64,000 bases of DNA, taken from positions 161,011,962 through 161,075,961 of the forward strand of contig NC_089978.1 in NCBI RefSeq assembly GCF_036417845.1. Direction: 5' to 3'. Of this stretch, positions 44,401 to 53,223 are shown piece after piece. The notes under the pieces are model-generated. The model had not been told where the DNA came from. It was given only the letters and a program-made list of their open reading frames with translations, and ran no database searches. This DNA is from Apteryx mantelli (taxonomy: Eukaryota > Chordata > Aves > Apterygiformes > Apterygidae). Each line of letters begins with the position of its first letter. Position 1 is the stretch's first letter. The position numbers were made by a program, and so were the translations under genes.

Positions 44401-47098
44401 AATACTTTCTACTGTAGAGATGCTGTGGCAGTCAATGCATTAGGAAAATTAGTTTGTGATCCTAGCACATAAGGAGGTACACAGCTACAAAGCACTGTTT
44501 TCAAATAAAGGGAACACAAAAAACACACAATCAAGCGAAGGCCAAATCAATGAAATGGATACCAAGACCCCAACCTTATCAAGCACCTTTCTGCAGAACT
44601 TCCTTACAGGGACAGTGGCATGATATTGAGAGTTTCCAGTACTAACCTATTATTTCAGTAATTGAAAACCTACTGGCTTTCAAAAATATCTGGTTTTAAA
44701 TGTTTTTACCTTCAATGATGCAGCAATTAAAATTAGCAAAACTAACACCAACAATCCATCTCTTATCAATACAGTGCTTATCTTCCCTGTAATGTGTTAC
44801 AACAGCAGATGAACTCTATAGGATATAAGGACAGTTAAAAAAAAACAAATCTAGGGAAGACAAAAATGATAAAACTTTACATGTAATGTTAATCAAGACC
44901 AATCTCAAGCCAAGACTAAAAAATAAAATAAAGCAGAATAAAAAGTTGTTGCCTGAATTAGGCTACACATCGCATGTCTCTGCATCCTGGAAGAGGTTTT
45001 CAAACATACAAATGTCAGCCAGATGCCAAAATCTTACTGAACTTTTGCAGATTCAGTTTTTCAGATGCCTAAATATGGACTGAGGTAGAACAACTCCAGG
45101 AAATCATTTCTGGAAGTCTTGGCCTCAGTTATTAGCACTTTGTTCAAAAATAATAAAAACAATAAATGATTCAAGCAGTTTGGAAGTTATGCTTGGAAAC
45201 TTTTATATTTAAGAACACTATTTTAAATCACTGCAACAAAATGCCAGCATATATTTTTGTTGTTGTTGCTGCTGTTTTGTCAAATTCTGGAATAGCAGAT
45301 AAAGCTGTTGAAATGAACTAGTAATCCAAACACGAACCTAACATTTTTGGAGGCCTCATTAACAGCACCATCATTTCAGCTTCTGGAAACACAGGAAAAA
45401 AATGCTGCTTTCATGCAAGTATTTCCCCTGATTTTAGCATAACTGCTTGTGCAAATTTCTCTATTTTGTGACCAAACACTTCAAAATTAGGGCATGCCTT
45501 ATGGTGTCTTTTGGTCAGTGCTTGGAGACAGATCAAGACAAAAGTCCTAGATTGTCAGGGAGAGAGAGGGCGAGCTTCAGAAAACTGATAAAGAAATAAC
45601 TTCAGCCTAATTCTCATCCATCTCGCACATAATTTGTATGCTTCATATAGCATATGCAAAATGAGGTTATATCTTCATTTTACGAGCCCTCTGCATTGCT
45701 GTAAGTAACTGCAAAAGGCAGAAGAGAATCAGGTCACTTTGCACAGAAGTAAATGATCACATATGCTACTAAATTGTAAGCTCTGTAGGACAGAGACTGT
45801 CTTTTTGCTCTTATTTTGCAGTACCCAGCTCATGGAGGCCATAGATCTACAGCTCTCTCCAAAAACCAAGTAATAAAAATATGAAAGACTGGAAAAAAAA
45901 TGTTCCCTTGCATGAAAAAAAACCCAACAGATTTTAGCAACACTGGGTCATTAAACAAAATTAAATAATGCCCTTCTCTTCTAAAGTTACAGGACTTAAA
46001 CAAAATGTGATGGCCAAATCAAGCCAAAACATCCTGCAAATACTGAGGTTTATGCACAGCCCAGTATTTCCAGTTATTGCAAAGCAGAGGTTAACAGTCT
46101 ACATTTCAGGTCAGAAGAAAGAGGAAGACCTCCAAATGCAACTCAGTGCTTTGTCCTGTTGCTTTCAGTCAGTGTTAAATTTTTAATCATTGAAGTAAGC
46201 GCTGACTGAACAGGAAAATGAGTTCACTTGTCCTGCGTGTCAAGTTCTTCAGCTCCAGATGCACGGGGGAGGTTAACACTAAAAATGTTAATAACTGTTC
46301 AGAATAAATGTAGCACGTTTTGGTAAATGTGTGAAACAGAATAATTCAGGTTAGAAAGAAACACTGGGGGTCAGCTGGTCCAAACCCCTACTCGAAGCAG
46401 GGCCAACTCTGACATTAGACCAAATTACTCAAGGCCTTCTCCAGTCAAGTGTTAAAAATGTCCCAAAGATGGAGACTGCACACGTGCACTATCAAAGAGA
46501 TGACACCAATCACTCCTGCTGGGATGGGATTTCACAGAATCACAGAAAACCAGGATGAGAAGAGGTGCTCAAGAGCAGCCCCAAGACTAAACAGTTCCTG
46601 ACAGGTGTGCATCTGATCTTTCCTTTAAAATGTCTCTTGATGGAGACTCGGTAACACCCCTTGGCAACCTGCTCCACAGCTTGCCTAGCCATCCCTCCTC
46701 CTGGTCCACCAGCAGGTGAGCTAAGGGTTACTCCCCGGGGACACGCGGGAGCGGGGCCCACGCAGGCCCACCCCGCACTTTGTCTTTCCCTCCCCTGCTT
46801 CACCAGCGGCTTTTGGGTTCCCCCAGCCTCCCCGCCGCCGGACGGGCCCCCGAGCAGCAACCGGGACCTCCCTTTCCTCGCCCGAAAGGCGGCGAGCAGG
46901 AGGCCAAAGCCACCCGCGGGCCGAGGGGCCGCCACGTCCCTGCCTCACGGCGAGGCGCCGCCGCGCAGCCCCGCTCCGGGAGCCCCAGCGGAGCCGCCCC
47001 CCGGCCCGGCCCGGCCCGGCCCCCCTCCGCCGCGGGGCCGCTACCTGCGGGCTGTCCTGCAAAGCTTCTTCCAGCAGGAGCTTGTCGACGGCGGGCAT
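8292..47098 (-). CDS. APPL2: APPL2, adaptor protein with BAR, PH and PTB domains, complete coding region in 21 exons
   Basis: All 21 coding exons are present and join in phase to 1977 nt, giving 658 residues plus stop (human about 664). Order: N-terminal MPAVDKLLLEEALQDSPQ; BAR domain roughly residues 3-265 (exons 1-10); PH domain roughly 277-375, opening with QKAGYLNLR and including TTTWERLYFF and WICAINNI; a variable linker; PTB/PID domain roughly 485-632 with LLQQMFVVRFLGSMAV and AIHNIFRMTESHLMV; and an acidic tail ending EESEA. In the family, APPL2 is an early-endosome adaptor that binds Rab5-class GTPases through its BAR-PH unit and receptors through its PTB domain; it also modulates APPL1 and adiponectin signalling. 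The start is the only ATG fitting the family N-terminus, with A at -3, inside a CpG island. No disabling change was found. Confidence 0.97.
9294..9341 (-). CDS. APPL2: APPL2 coding exon 20 (residues 601-616)
   Basis: 48 nt, phase 0 to 0, encoding ICYAISLGKEIIEAQK of the PTB domain. The acceptor is CTTTAG and the donor GTAAAAG. Confidence 0.94.
10079..10219 (-). CDS. APPL2: APPL2 coding exon 19 (residues 554-600)
   Basis: 141 nt, phase 0 to 0, encoding FELASVTQFAAHQDNKRLIG through AYIFESNTEGEK of the PTB domain. The donor reads GTTTGC, weaker than every other donor in the gene. Reading past it gives a non-homologous extension. Confidence 0.94.
10340..10376 (-). CDS. APPL2: APPL2 coding exon 18 (residues 541-553)
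   Basis: This 37-nt exon encodes LIDPQTQVTRTS after completing a split Arg codon. The acceptor is TTGCAG and the donor GTAAGT. Confidence 0.93.
10437..10620 (-). repeat. MIR/CORE-SINE-like relic in APPL2 intron 17
   Basis: A CCATTTTACAGATGAGGAAA core is followed by degraded matches to the antisense MIR consensus as I remember it (a tract resembling 'agtggcagagc', then 'ttc.gaccc'). On the plus strand this is the antisense orientation. MIR-type SINEs are ancient; the match is by eye only. Confidence 0.6.
10989..11163 (-). CDS. APPL2: APPL2 coding exon 17 (residues 483-541)
   Basis: 175 nt, the start of the PTB domain: SLLQQMFVVRFLGSMAVQ, EVIYEAMRQVLAARAIHNIF, RMTESHLMVTSKNL. It ends in phase 2 before GTACT. 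Confidence 0.96.
12730..12782 (-). CDS. APPL2: APPL2 coding exon 16 (residues 465-483)
   Basis: 53 nt, encoding RANPFGESEDSSKDEEE, an acidic stretch just before the PTB domain. It ends in phase 1 before GTAAGTAAG. Confidence 0.94.
12898..13050 (-). CDS. APPL2: APPL2 coding exon 15 (residues 414-465)
   Basis: 153 nt. The exon covers the variable linker (SQNVKNTANDKIVPNETAGI) and then the conserved LIAPGTPIQFDIVLPATEFL. It ends in phase 2 before GTATGG. Confidence 0.95.
14627..14715 (-). CDS. APPL2: APPL2 coding exon 14 (residues 385-414)
   Basis: 89 nt, encoding AAAIKLNQTALQAVTPITSF and GKKHEVHHP, in the linker after the PH domain. It ends in phase 2 before GTAAC. Confidence 0.94.
14833..14889 (-). 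CDS. APPL2: APPL2 coding exon 13 (residues 366-384)
   Basis: 57 nt, phase 0 to 0, encoding WICAINNISRQIYLTDNPE. This is the C-terminal PH helix with its signature tryptophan. The donor is GTGGGA. Confidence 0.95.
14967..15009 (-). CDS. APPL2: APPL2 coding exon 12 (residues 351-365)
   Basis: 43 nt, encoding GITLQAESKKEYEE of the PH domain. The acceptor is TTTTAG and the donor GTAAAA. Confidence 0.94.
15332..15520 (-). CDS. APPL2: APPL2 coding exon 11 (residues 288-351)
   Basis: 189 nt, the core of the PH domain: KTGLVTTTWERLYFFTQGGN, then DLDNCSVMAVDCEDRRYCFQ. It ends in phase 2 before GTATGAG. Confidence 0.96.
16249..16407 (-). CDS. APPL2: APPL2 coding exon 10 (residues 235-288)
   Basis: 159 nt. 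The exon encodes the end of the BAR domain (SIQGELDAEAEAMRVSQQDL), the short linker (ESVYTPDSDV) and the first PH strand (QKAGYLNLR). It ends in phase 2 before GTAAG. Confidence 0.95.
16408..22070 (-). other. APPL2 intron 9
   Basis: This intron of about 5.7 kb carries a CR1 LINE fragment (about 17960-19355). The remaining sequence is AT-rich with nothing recognised. Confidence 0.75.
17960..19355 (+). mobile_element. CR1 LINE fragment, degraded, antisense to APPL2
   Basis: Translation of about 17990-18370 gives a CR1 reverse-transcriptase segment: pieces such as GNYGPVS, IPGKVMEQILLKAISKHMKD, KGKSCLTN and VISLDFGKAFHLVSHNIFMG. Downstream, shifted frames match later CR1 RT and C-terminal motifs (CTLSKCTDDTKLGG-like, LEYCVQFW). 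The piece ends near 19352 with the CR1 3' landmark (GGTTGGACCACATGACCTCC). Many stops, frameshifts and internal deletions make it dead. It is 5'-truncated, as is usual for CR1. Confidence 0.9.
22071..22153 (-). CDS. APPL2: APPL2 coding exon 9 (residues 208-235)
   Basis: 83 nt, encoding INFFKKGAEMFSKRMDNFLS and SVSDMVQ, then two bases of a Ser codon (phase 2 out). This is the last BAR helix. The donor is GTAAG. Confidence 0.95.
22154..24416 (-). other. APPL2 intron 8
   Basis: The intron is about 2.3 kb. Several short overlapping open frames at 23411-24140 have no recognisable product, and no repeat is recognised. Confidence 0.6.
24417..24563 (-). CDS. APPL2: APPL2 coding exon 8 (residues 159-207)
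   Basis: 147 nt, phase 0 to 0, encoding LKAEVAKEVANARRKQHLSS, QYYCALNALQYRK and MLGYTQGQ. The first residue is Leu where human APPL2 as I recall it has Val. An acceptor CAG at 24564-24566 fixes this start. Confidence 0.94.
25559..25617 (-). CDS. APPL2: APPL2 coding exon 7 (residues 139-158)
   Basis: 59 nt, encoding HDVSMAKYSRLPKRKENEK of the BAR domain. The donor AAAAG/GTAAAG is 118 bp from exon 6. Continuing past the donor would give a plausible-looking but intronic extension. Confidence 0.94.
25736..25777 (-). CDS. APPL2: APPL2 coding exon 6 (residues 125-139)
   Basis: This small 42-nt exon encodes EVSTLKDLFGLASN and starts and ends inside Glu codons. The donor is GTATG. Confidence 0.93.
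27888..27975 (-). CDS. APPL2: APPL2 coding exon 5 (residues 96-125)
   Basis: 88 nt. The exon encodes LNILHSELAKQLADTMVLPI through FREKDLT and the first base of a Glu codon (phase 1 out), before GTAAGT. Confidence 0.96.
27976..31632 (-). other. APPL2 intron 4
   Basis: The intron contains the first copy of the 157-bp direct duplication. An overlapping frame at 28567-29019 shows no coding signature. Confidence 0.65.
30455..30611. repeat. 157-bp direct duplication, copy 1 (APPL2 intron 4)
   Basis: The segment aligns without gaps to 32663-32819 with about 13 differences in 157 bp (roughly 92% identity). Shared landmarks include GTGCATAATTCTGTATTCTC and TATTTAGAGTTACCCAAAG, and both copies end in an A run. 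I do not recognise the family. A retroposed or dispersed repeat is likely, given the A-rich end. Confidence 0.9.
31633..31704 (-). CDS. APPL2: APPL2 coding exon 4 (residues 72-95)
   Basis: 72 nt, phase 0 to 0, encoding HFALGKGDEEVIST through FSKVVDE. Together with exon 3 it makes 132 nt (44 codons), so joint loss of both would keep the frame. Confidence 0.96.
32175..32234 (-). CDS. APPL2: APPL2 coding exon 3 (residues 52-71)
   Basis: 60 nt, phase 0 to 0, encoding NEMCLATQQLSKQLLAYEKQ of the BAR domain. It lies between the two copies of a 157-bp direct duplication. Confidence 0.96.
32663..32819. repeat. 157-bp direct duplication, copy 2 (APPL2 intron 2)
   Basis: This is the direct-orientation partner of 30455-30611 at an offset of 2208 bp, ending in a longer A run. 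APPL2 exons 3 and 4 lie between the two copies. Confidence 0.9.
33001..33087 (+). mobile_element. CR1 LINE 3' end fragment
   Basis: The fragment carries the standard CR1 3' terminus (TTGGACTAGATGATCTCCAG, then GTCCCTTCCAACC) followed by the short ATTCTGTG tail repeat. Only about 90 bp of the element is present. Confidence 0.9.
33097..33180. repeat. 12-bp minisatellite, seven perfect copies
   Basis: CACTTTTCATTT is repeated seven times without a mismatch. A diverged further unit follows, with a repeated flank (GAAAACTAAT before both 33097 and a later copy near 33190). It starts immediately after a CR1 tail. In one frame it encodes a meaningless SFHF repeat. Confidence 0.95.
37600..37637. repeat. 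CA/TA simple repeat
   Basis: A run of alternating purine-pyrimidine, ATACACACACACACA-type with TATA ends. Confidence 0.8.
39050..39560 (-). other. GC-richer block with a 128-codon minus-strand open frame, unidentified
   Basis: Within AT-rich intron 2 this block is clearly richer in G+C. It has a minus-strand open frame (39167-39553) and another just upstream (39623-39892). Pieces such as GMGVFIGKGF and LRLQLDNVLLEDLL look protein-like, but I recognise no family. It could be an old retrocopy or repeat, or chance. Confidence 0.3.
40074..40107. repeat. (TTA/TTTA) simple repeat
   Basis: T-rich stretch followed by repeated ATTATTATTT units. Confidence 0.8.
40250..40400 (-). repeat. possible MIR-like relic
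   Basis: CTACTTTACAGATAACTAAAT followed by TGACTTTCCAAAGG resembles the antisense MIR core, more degraded than the copy near 10.5 kb. The assignment is tentative. Confidence 0.35.
42845..42943 (-). CDS. APPL2: APPL2 coding exon 2 (residues 19-51)
   Basis: 99 nt, phase 0 to 0. The exon encodes TRSLLSVFEEDAGTL through AMQRVYGAQ, part of the first BAR helix. Its acceptor reads CTTCAATTGAAG-type and its donor GTAAT. Confidence 0.96.
44243..44450 (+). repeat. MIR/CORE-SINE-like relic
   Basis: The order of landmarks follows the MIR consensus as I remember it: CTCAGTGGTTCAAG, GACTTGGGAGTCAGAC, CTGGGTTCTGCTC, CACTTTGGATAAATCACCTGA, CATTTCAGC. It is degraded, as expected of a SINE inserted before the amniote radiation. 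Confidence 0.6.
46330..46690 (-). mobile_element. CR1 LINE 3' fragments, antisense, next to the APPL2 CpG island
   Basis: GGGGGTCAGCTGGTCCAAAC, GGCCTTCTCCAGTCAAGTGT and CAAAGATGGAGACTGCACA are reverse-complement CR1 3' landmarks. A second, similar piece starts at about 46533 with the tail repeat TCACAGAATCACAGAA and continues with TTGATGGAGACTCGGTAACA. Two CR1 ends appear to be juxtaposed. Confidence 0.8.
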
Positions 47099-47390
47099 GT
47101 TGGCGCTGCGGCGCAGGCAGCCGGGTGCGCGGCGGCGGGGGCAGGCGGCCGGGCGGGCCGCTGGGCTCGGCGGCGGCGGCGTCCCGTCCCCGTCCACGTC
47201 CCCGTCCCTCCCCACGGCGCGGCCGCGGCTCTCGGCAGGTACCGCGGCTGCCCGGCTGCGCTGGCGCGGTCACTCCGCCCAGTTCCCGTGTGCGGGAGGA
47301 AGCGAGGGGAGGGGAGGGGAGGGCCGCGCCCGCCCGCCGCCATTACCCGCCCCCTGGGGCCGCCATTACCCGCCCCTTCCCCGCCTCTGT
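46690..47390. promoter_or_regulatory. CpG island at the APPL2 5' end
   Basis: This is a dense CpG, strongly G+C-rich stretch containing APPL2 coding exon 1 and, above 47098, the presumed 5' UTR and core promoter. It has several GGCGG/CCGCC (Sp1-type) strings. Long overlapping open frames on both strands (46540-47495) are by-products of the composition. Confidence 0.85.
47045..47098 (-). CDS. APPL2: APPL2 coding exon 1 (residues 1-18)
   Basis: The exon encodes MPAVDKLLLEEALQDSPQ and ends in phase 0 before GTAGC. It lies in a GC-rich CpG island. The amphipathic N-terminal helix leads into the BAR domain. Confidence 0.95.
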
Positions 47391-50300
47391 TTCTGTAAAA
47401 GTCCGGATTTATCGGTCTGCAGTTGTTTTGTGCTCATCGGCTGCAGGTCTCGTTGCTCCAGTGGGACTCAAGAGAAAATGGAGCGCTTAAAATAAATAAA
47501 TAAATAAAATCTGAGGAGTTCAGGAAAAATCCTGACAATTAAAAAGAAAAGGCAGCCAGAAGTATTGGCTGTAAAATGGTAAGGCACTATCCTCTTAGGA
47601 AAAGGGCCACAGTCTTCAGATAATTCATGTTGCTGCAGTCCTTTCATAGAATAATAAATATTTAAAACATTCATGCAGTCTGGGTTGCAAAAAAACTCCC
47701 AAACATTGGCATTGGCCTTGTTTCCTGTTAGGGTAAATGGGCAGCTTTTGTATCTAAATCCCTGTTGATTTTTCCACTTCTGTCATTCTCAAACAATTGT
47801 GAACATTTTATGTGGCAGGAAAGGTGACTGCTAATACAGATTTTCTTGCTGATTAAAAGCCTGCACATGAGCGGGTGGCTTTAGAAAAGTTTGGCAAATC
47901 AGCTGGGTGGTTGTTTGCTTTAATTACGTGTAAGAAAGACTCATCAAACCCTGTGGCTTTGGCTAAGATCTTTCTGTGGGTCTGACATTGATTAGTATTG
48001 CTTCTGAAGCTTGTGATACGACCTTTTCACCCAATGTGCCCAGCCTGCCTCAGTGTGACTCTGCTGCACCGGCCCTGAAGCGGGACTCCCTCTTCCCGGC
48101 CCTTGAATGGGAACAGAGTTCTCACGTTCAGTCTGCTTTTCCTGCCTGGATGAGGAGACAGAGCAGTAATAAACATCACCAGCTGACAGCACAAATATCA
48201 AGTATTACAGACGATATTCATTTACATAATGAGAAGACAAAAATAGATACTACTTTATAATACTAATGTTAATTCAGAGAATTTCAGGAAGGTGGAAAGA
48301 GGTCATAAAAAATTTGCATATGAAATTTTAAGTAAGGCGTTAGCTAGGCCTTAGACTTAAGAATTCATGACCACTTCTGAGTCAATTTTGTCAGTCTGTG
48401 ATAAAGTCTTTCTTTTTTTAATCTTTCTTCAAAGATTTTTTTAAAACATCATTTTAAATTCACTGTGGTAGAAATTCGTGCTTTATCATATGTTCTATAA
48501 TTCTTGAAGTAGCTTCAGGACATTTTTCAATATTTCCCAAATATTTGTTACAACCCTGCCCTTTTCTTTTCCCCCCTAGTCTTGAAATAGATCAGCAACA
48601 ACTCTTCCCCATTGGGTTGAGGTATTTCCTCGACCAAGAAAACATCTGTATATTTGGCGTTTTTTTTCACATCATCTTCCCTCCCAAGAACTATAACATT
48701 TAAAGACTTATTTTGTTCTTCTTGACGGCTTTGTTTAGTCCGAGCTTCAAGTACAGAAGCCTGTTATCATTTTTCCAGAACTGAGGATAACTATTTTTAG
48801 AACAGGCTCTACTGATTTTATTTACGTGGAAGAAATGGCACTTCAATAATTACTGGAAAGTTAACTATTTTAGTATGTCTCATTCTTTTTTACATCATTC
48901 TTTATACAGCTTTAAACTTTGTTGGTTGTTTATGTGTAGCGATCAGAAGACTTTTATTAAATTGCCCCATTACTGTCCCGGTGTTTTTTAAATGAAAAAA
49001 ATAGTTATGACTTAATAACTGAGATTACCCTTTCCTTGCATTACTGATAATTGAAATTAATTCCCCAGTTACCTAGTTTTGTTAGGTCTCAAGAATTATA
49101 CTTTTGTTCTGACAACTCTAAATAACGTCTTGTCTTTAAAATGATTAAAATAATCTATAGTACTACTACCAAACATTTCAACAATTAATCACACAGTTGT
49201 AGTGATACTACGGAGAAATTAGGTACACTTGTGTGTAGGCAGAGGCATAGGTGGTGCCTAAACCTTTAAAACAGAGAGATGCTGCCTCTGAGTTTCAGCC
49301 TGGATGGTAAAGTGGGTTTCCCTACACTGCACAAGTGCTGCCATGGTAGGCTGCTGGACCTAGGGAGGACACGGGAAGCAGCCTGGCCAGTCCAGCCCCA
49401 AGGGTGCACGTGTCTGGGTCACACTCTGGTACCTAAAGTGCATCTAGTGCCCAAGCTAACTTCTGCAGAACTGTCTCAGTAGCTTCCCACTGCATAGTAT
49501 TTTATCCCCCCTCTGGAAGAGGAGCTGCATGGCGTGTATCTTGTCGTGTGATTCAGAAGCTGCTCACTGCGCTGGGCAGCGCTAGCAGGGAACCACCACT
49601 GCTGTAGCTCCTGTCTGCTAAAGCCAGTTATGAATGCTGCTCCTCAGTCACTACAAAAGTGTTGCCGGTGAAAAGCACTCTGTTAGCTTTTGTTCAAAGT
49701 CATATTTAATGGGAACATTGTACATATAGAAAGAGAGTAGGAAAACAGCTGATATAGTACCTAGAATCAATCATCTGAATGTACTTTCTAGTTCAAGAAA
49801 CCAGTCATGGCAGTATGAACGGAGCAGTAGCATGGTTCCAGTAAGTAGCCCAATTCGTTCTTGTATGTGTATTCTTTATTGTACAGATGGCTCTATTATG
49901 TTCAGATAAATGCTTTATACAGTGTGCAAACTTAAGGTAAAACTCTTGGAATGGCCAAAACGAAACTGGCATGTGCTCCTTATAAGATTAATAAAGATGT
50001 AATAAATAACATCACGTAAAATCAATAAATAATTTAGAGTGTTGAGGCTGAAGAAATTCGTTATGTGAACTAATTATTGTACTATTTCTAAGAAGAAATG
50101 GTGCTTCTTTCCATTCTACCTGAATGTAGTCCAAAAATCTCATAGTTGAGAGAATTAACAATTTTAAAGGAAAGAAGAAATAACTTTGGACTGATTTGTA
50201 AGCTCAAGTTTGTCTGCTATTTGAATCTCTTGGCACAGTGATGTAAAAACTTACAGTATTACTGCAATTTTGCAGAAATCAGCGCATCTTCAAACTTGAG

Positions 50301-52834
50301 TTTTGGGTTTTACTCAAGAGTCTTGTTCCTGTTTGAGGTTGGCCAGGAATATCCCATGGTAAGAAGACAGCCAGGTATGTTCCTCCCCAGACTGCCTTTG
50401 CCTATGTGGCGAAAGGGACCATGGCGTAAAATGGTAGTTTGGGACTGTGCTTTCTAGCAGGACTTGAGCATCTCAGTACTGTATTTCCAGATTTGTTTCT
50501 TCTGGAAGGGCTTACTAGCCCAAGTACATTGCTACCTAACTGCCCAGTGCCAGCTCAGAACTGGAAGTGGTTACACTGAGTCTGTATGGAGCTGCGCAGG
50601 AGTTAAAGCTGACAGGGCTGATTAATTGGCCTGTTTGGAAACAAGGCAGCTGTTCTGCATCCTTAGCATAATTTATTTCCAAATTCGATAATCCACCCAG
50701 AATTAATGGAGAGCTGACTATAATTATTTTTTCTGGTTAGACTAGTTACAGAGTAAGTCTTATTGCATTGTGTTTTCTTTTTCATATTTTCCATTATAAC
50801 TTTAAAGAACATATTGCATTATACTTCCTTTTTGGCTTCATACCTTATACTTAACTTTACAAGAAATTACTGAGCAGTAATGTGCTAGTCACATGTTTGC
50901 AAAGTCAGCTGAGTCTATTTATGCATTTAACACAGAGTGCCTAATATTCTTCATGCTCAGTAACAAAGAAATCTTTGGACTGTGGATGAGTTTTAGAAAT
51001 GTAATAATTTATCCTAAATAAGTGTAATTATTTACCCTAAAAATCCTAAATAGTGCAGCTATCCTAAATAAATATAGAAGGTATATTAAATGATACTAGT
51101 AATAAATCACTTTGAATTTTTTACAAATGAGAGATTTGAAAAAGAATCTCACTACTCTAGCTACCAGGAGCATCCCAAAGCAATTATTAATAGTATGTGA
51201 ATAATTACTGGTTAGATTACTAATAGGGCATCTAATGTACATGAGAACTCTTGAACACTTAGAGGAGGAGTGATATCTTGTAGTTTTACGTATGACCCAA
51301 AGATATTACCAAGGTGAAATAAAATTCCATTGAAATTATTAATTGCCATGCAGCCGAGGTCTCATGCTTTTTGTTTTAATGTAAAACACATGGCTTTGTT
51401 TGTTTCCATTAAACACATTAGTAATATGCCAGAATGGATATGTACAGATGGACTTGATAATGGGATGGATTGAGTTAAAACCTCTTTGAAGCTGAAGGGT
51501 GTAACTGCCATCTTTAATCTCATTTAATTTAGAGACAATTAAGTTCCTTTTTGTAACCGAGCAATTGAAACAACAGCAGCCTCCATCCAGATCTGGAATA
51601 AGATTATGGTTCCACAAGACCGAGGCTTTGGTGGCAGCACCCGTGGGAGATAGCAGCACCGCTTCCCCTGTTGCTGCCTTGGGGCTGTGGGACATGGCCT
51701 CTGGTGGCCTTGGCACAGCTCTGTCTGGGAGCCTGTCTGAGAGGGGATCTGGTTTAGCTTTTTTTGTTTGTTATGCAAGGGATAGAAACACGCTGAGGAT
51801 GGGTGGCTCGTGGATGGGGGGAAGAACAGAAATACTTTAAGCTGGTGTCGCCCAAAATTTTTGGAGTGCTTGAACAGATGCTAAGATATAGGCCCCTTTC
51901 ACCTTTTAACTGCACTTTTTATAACATATACTGCTGCCTAACCTAGCCTAGCAGACATTTCCGTATTTCAGAGGGTGATCCAATGGAATTTGGGGATATC
52001 TGAAGCATACTGCAAAATCTTAACATGAAATACGACTACCATAAAGAATTTTATAACACAATACAAATATTACATCAAAGAAATATGTACATGGTATCAT
52101 TTTTGTGGATTTAAATGAAAGAAATCTAATGTTGGGCATATGGAAATTTTATGAAGTGCTAATGATTAACTTGTTAGAGCAAAAGCTACCCAAGGTCAAA
52201 ATACTGTGTTGCAGGTACCATTGCAGCCACAGATAGGACTGTCAGGAGTTCAGTGTCAGAGGGAGCAATGACTCAGAGCCCTTCTTTTATTATCTTTAAA
52301 ATACAATAGTAATACACATATTGCAGGCAAATACACCCAAAGTCAGCCTCTCTAGAGCCAGCTTTTAGCCTAATTTTGTTGCCATGAGGTCACCTGAACC
52401 AGTCAGGCCCTGCACTTTGTATTTAGTTTGAAAGACAGAATTGAAAAGTATGTGTCGTCTTACCTCTGATCACTGCCTTTGTTTCACCTTCCTTTGGCAT
52501 CTCTGGCTGGCTACTTAGGCTAAAAGAGCTGAATGCTAAAGCCATGACCTAAACAGTAGAACATATCCTAAGGACTGCTAGAAGTCTGCAAAAGTCTGCC
52601 AGCATTAACATGTTCTTTTTGGCCTTTTTGCTTGCTCTTTGAGGTCTTTTTGTTCTGTGTACAGAGTGTAGCACAACGGGGTCCCAATTCATATCTGGGG
52701 CTGCTGAAGTATCTACAGGGGCCCCAGGCAGCTCCTCTGGTTGTTTATGCCTGAAACAGAGCTTGCCTTTACTGCCCAAAGCAAAGGTTGAGCAGGACAT
52801 GGGGGTTCACCAGGGTATTGTTTTATGTTTGCAG
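47391..52834. other. APPL2 upstream flank
   Basis: About 5.4 kb with a short (AAAT)n tract at 47489-47510. No gene is recognised. A short coding-like stretch after an AG at 52214 (from 52215, pieces VPLQPQIGLSG) stops at 52269-52271. Open frames at 51339-51840 look like chance. Confidence 0.55.
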
Positions 52835-52933
52835 AGAAACAGCAGAAAAAATGGAGAATGACATGGAGAACAATACTCTGGACAGCTCTCGAATGCCCAC
52901 TGATACCGTGGTCTCTTTATTTCCCGAAGGGGA
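52835..52933 (+). CDS. coding-like block A of an unrecognised plus-strand gene
   Basis: A GTTTGCAG acceptor is followed by 99 nt, open in a frame that reads ETAEKMENDMENNTLDSSRM and TDTVVSLFPEG, ending GGGGA before a consensus GTGAGT donor (phase 2 in and out). An ATG at 52851 could be a start. A second frame is also open but Trp-rich and implausible. Its outgoing phase fits the acceptor of the block at 56864. I recognise no family. Confidence 0.35.
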
Positions 52934-53223
52934 GTGAGTCCTCCAGGCAAGCTGCCAAGGCAGTGTCATGAACGCGCACACACAAGCAAGTGCTGGCACG
53001 CCAGGAATATACATGGCTGCCCAGGCAGAAGGTTTGGACACCTCCAATCTAGTGCAGCAGGAACCATCTAACCGAGCTCTGTGTTCTTCCAAAATGCTTG
53101 GGTGCCTCCTCCTTTGCTAGATCAGAGGTTTCCGACTTTTCTTCCTGTGCTGGCCATTTAGCGGCTTTTCTGTTGTTGGGAGAAAGCCAGATGGAAACCC
53201 TCTCCTGCCAACCACTGTTGTAA

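Larger units (their letters stand above)
42944..47044 (-). other. APPL2 intron 1
   Basis: The intron is about 4.1 kb. It contains a plus-oriented MIR-like relic (44243-44450), a possible second one near 43060-43215, and antisense CR1 fragments (46330-46690) abutting the CpG island. Confidence 0.7.

Noticed and set aside
46540..47495. Several overlapping open frames of 100-245 codons on both strands
   Set aside because: They lie in the APPL2 CpG island, are Ala/Pro/Gly/Arg-rich in all frames, and arise because stops are rare in such sequence. Only the 18-codon APPL2 exon 1 is supported.
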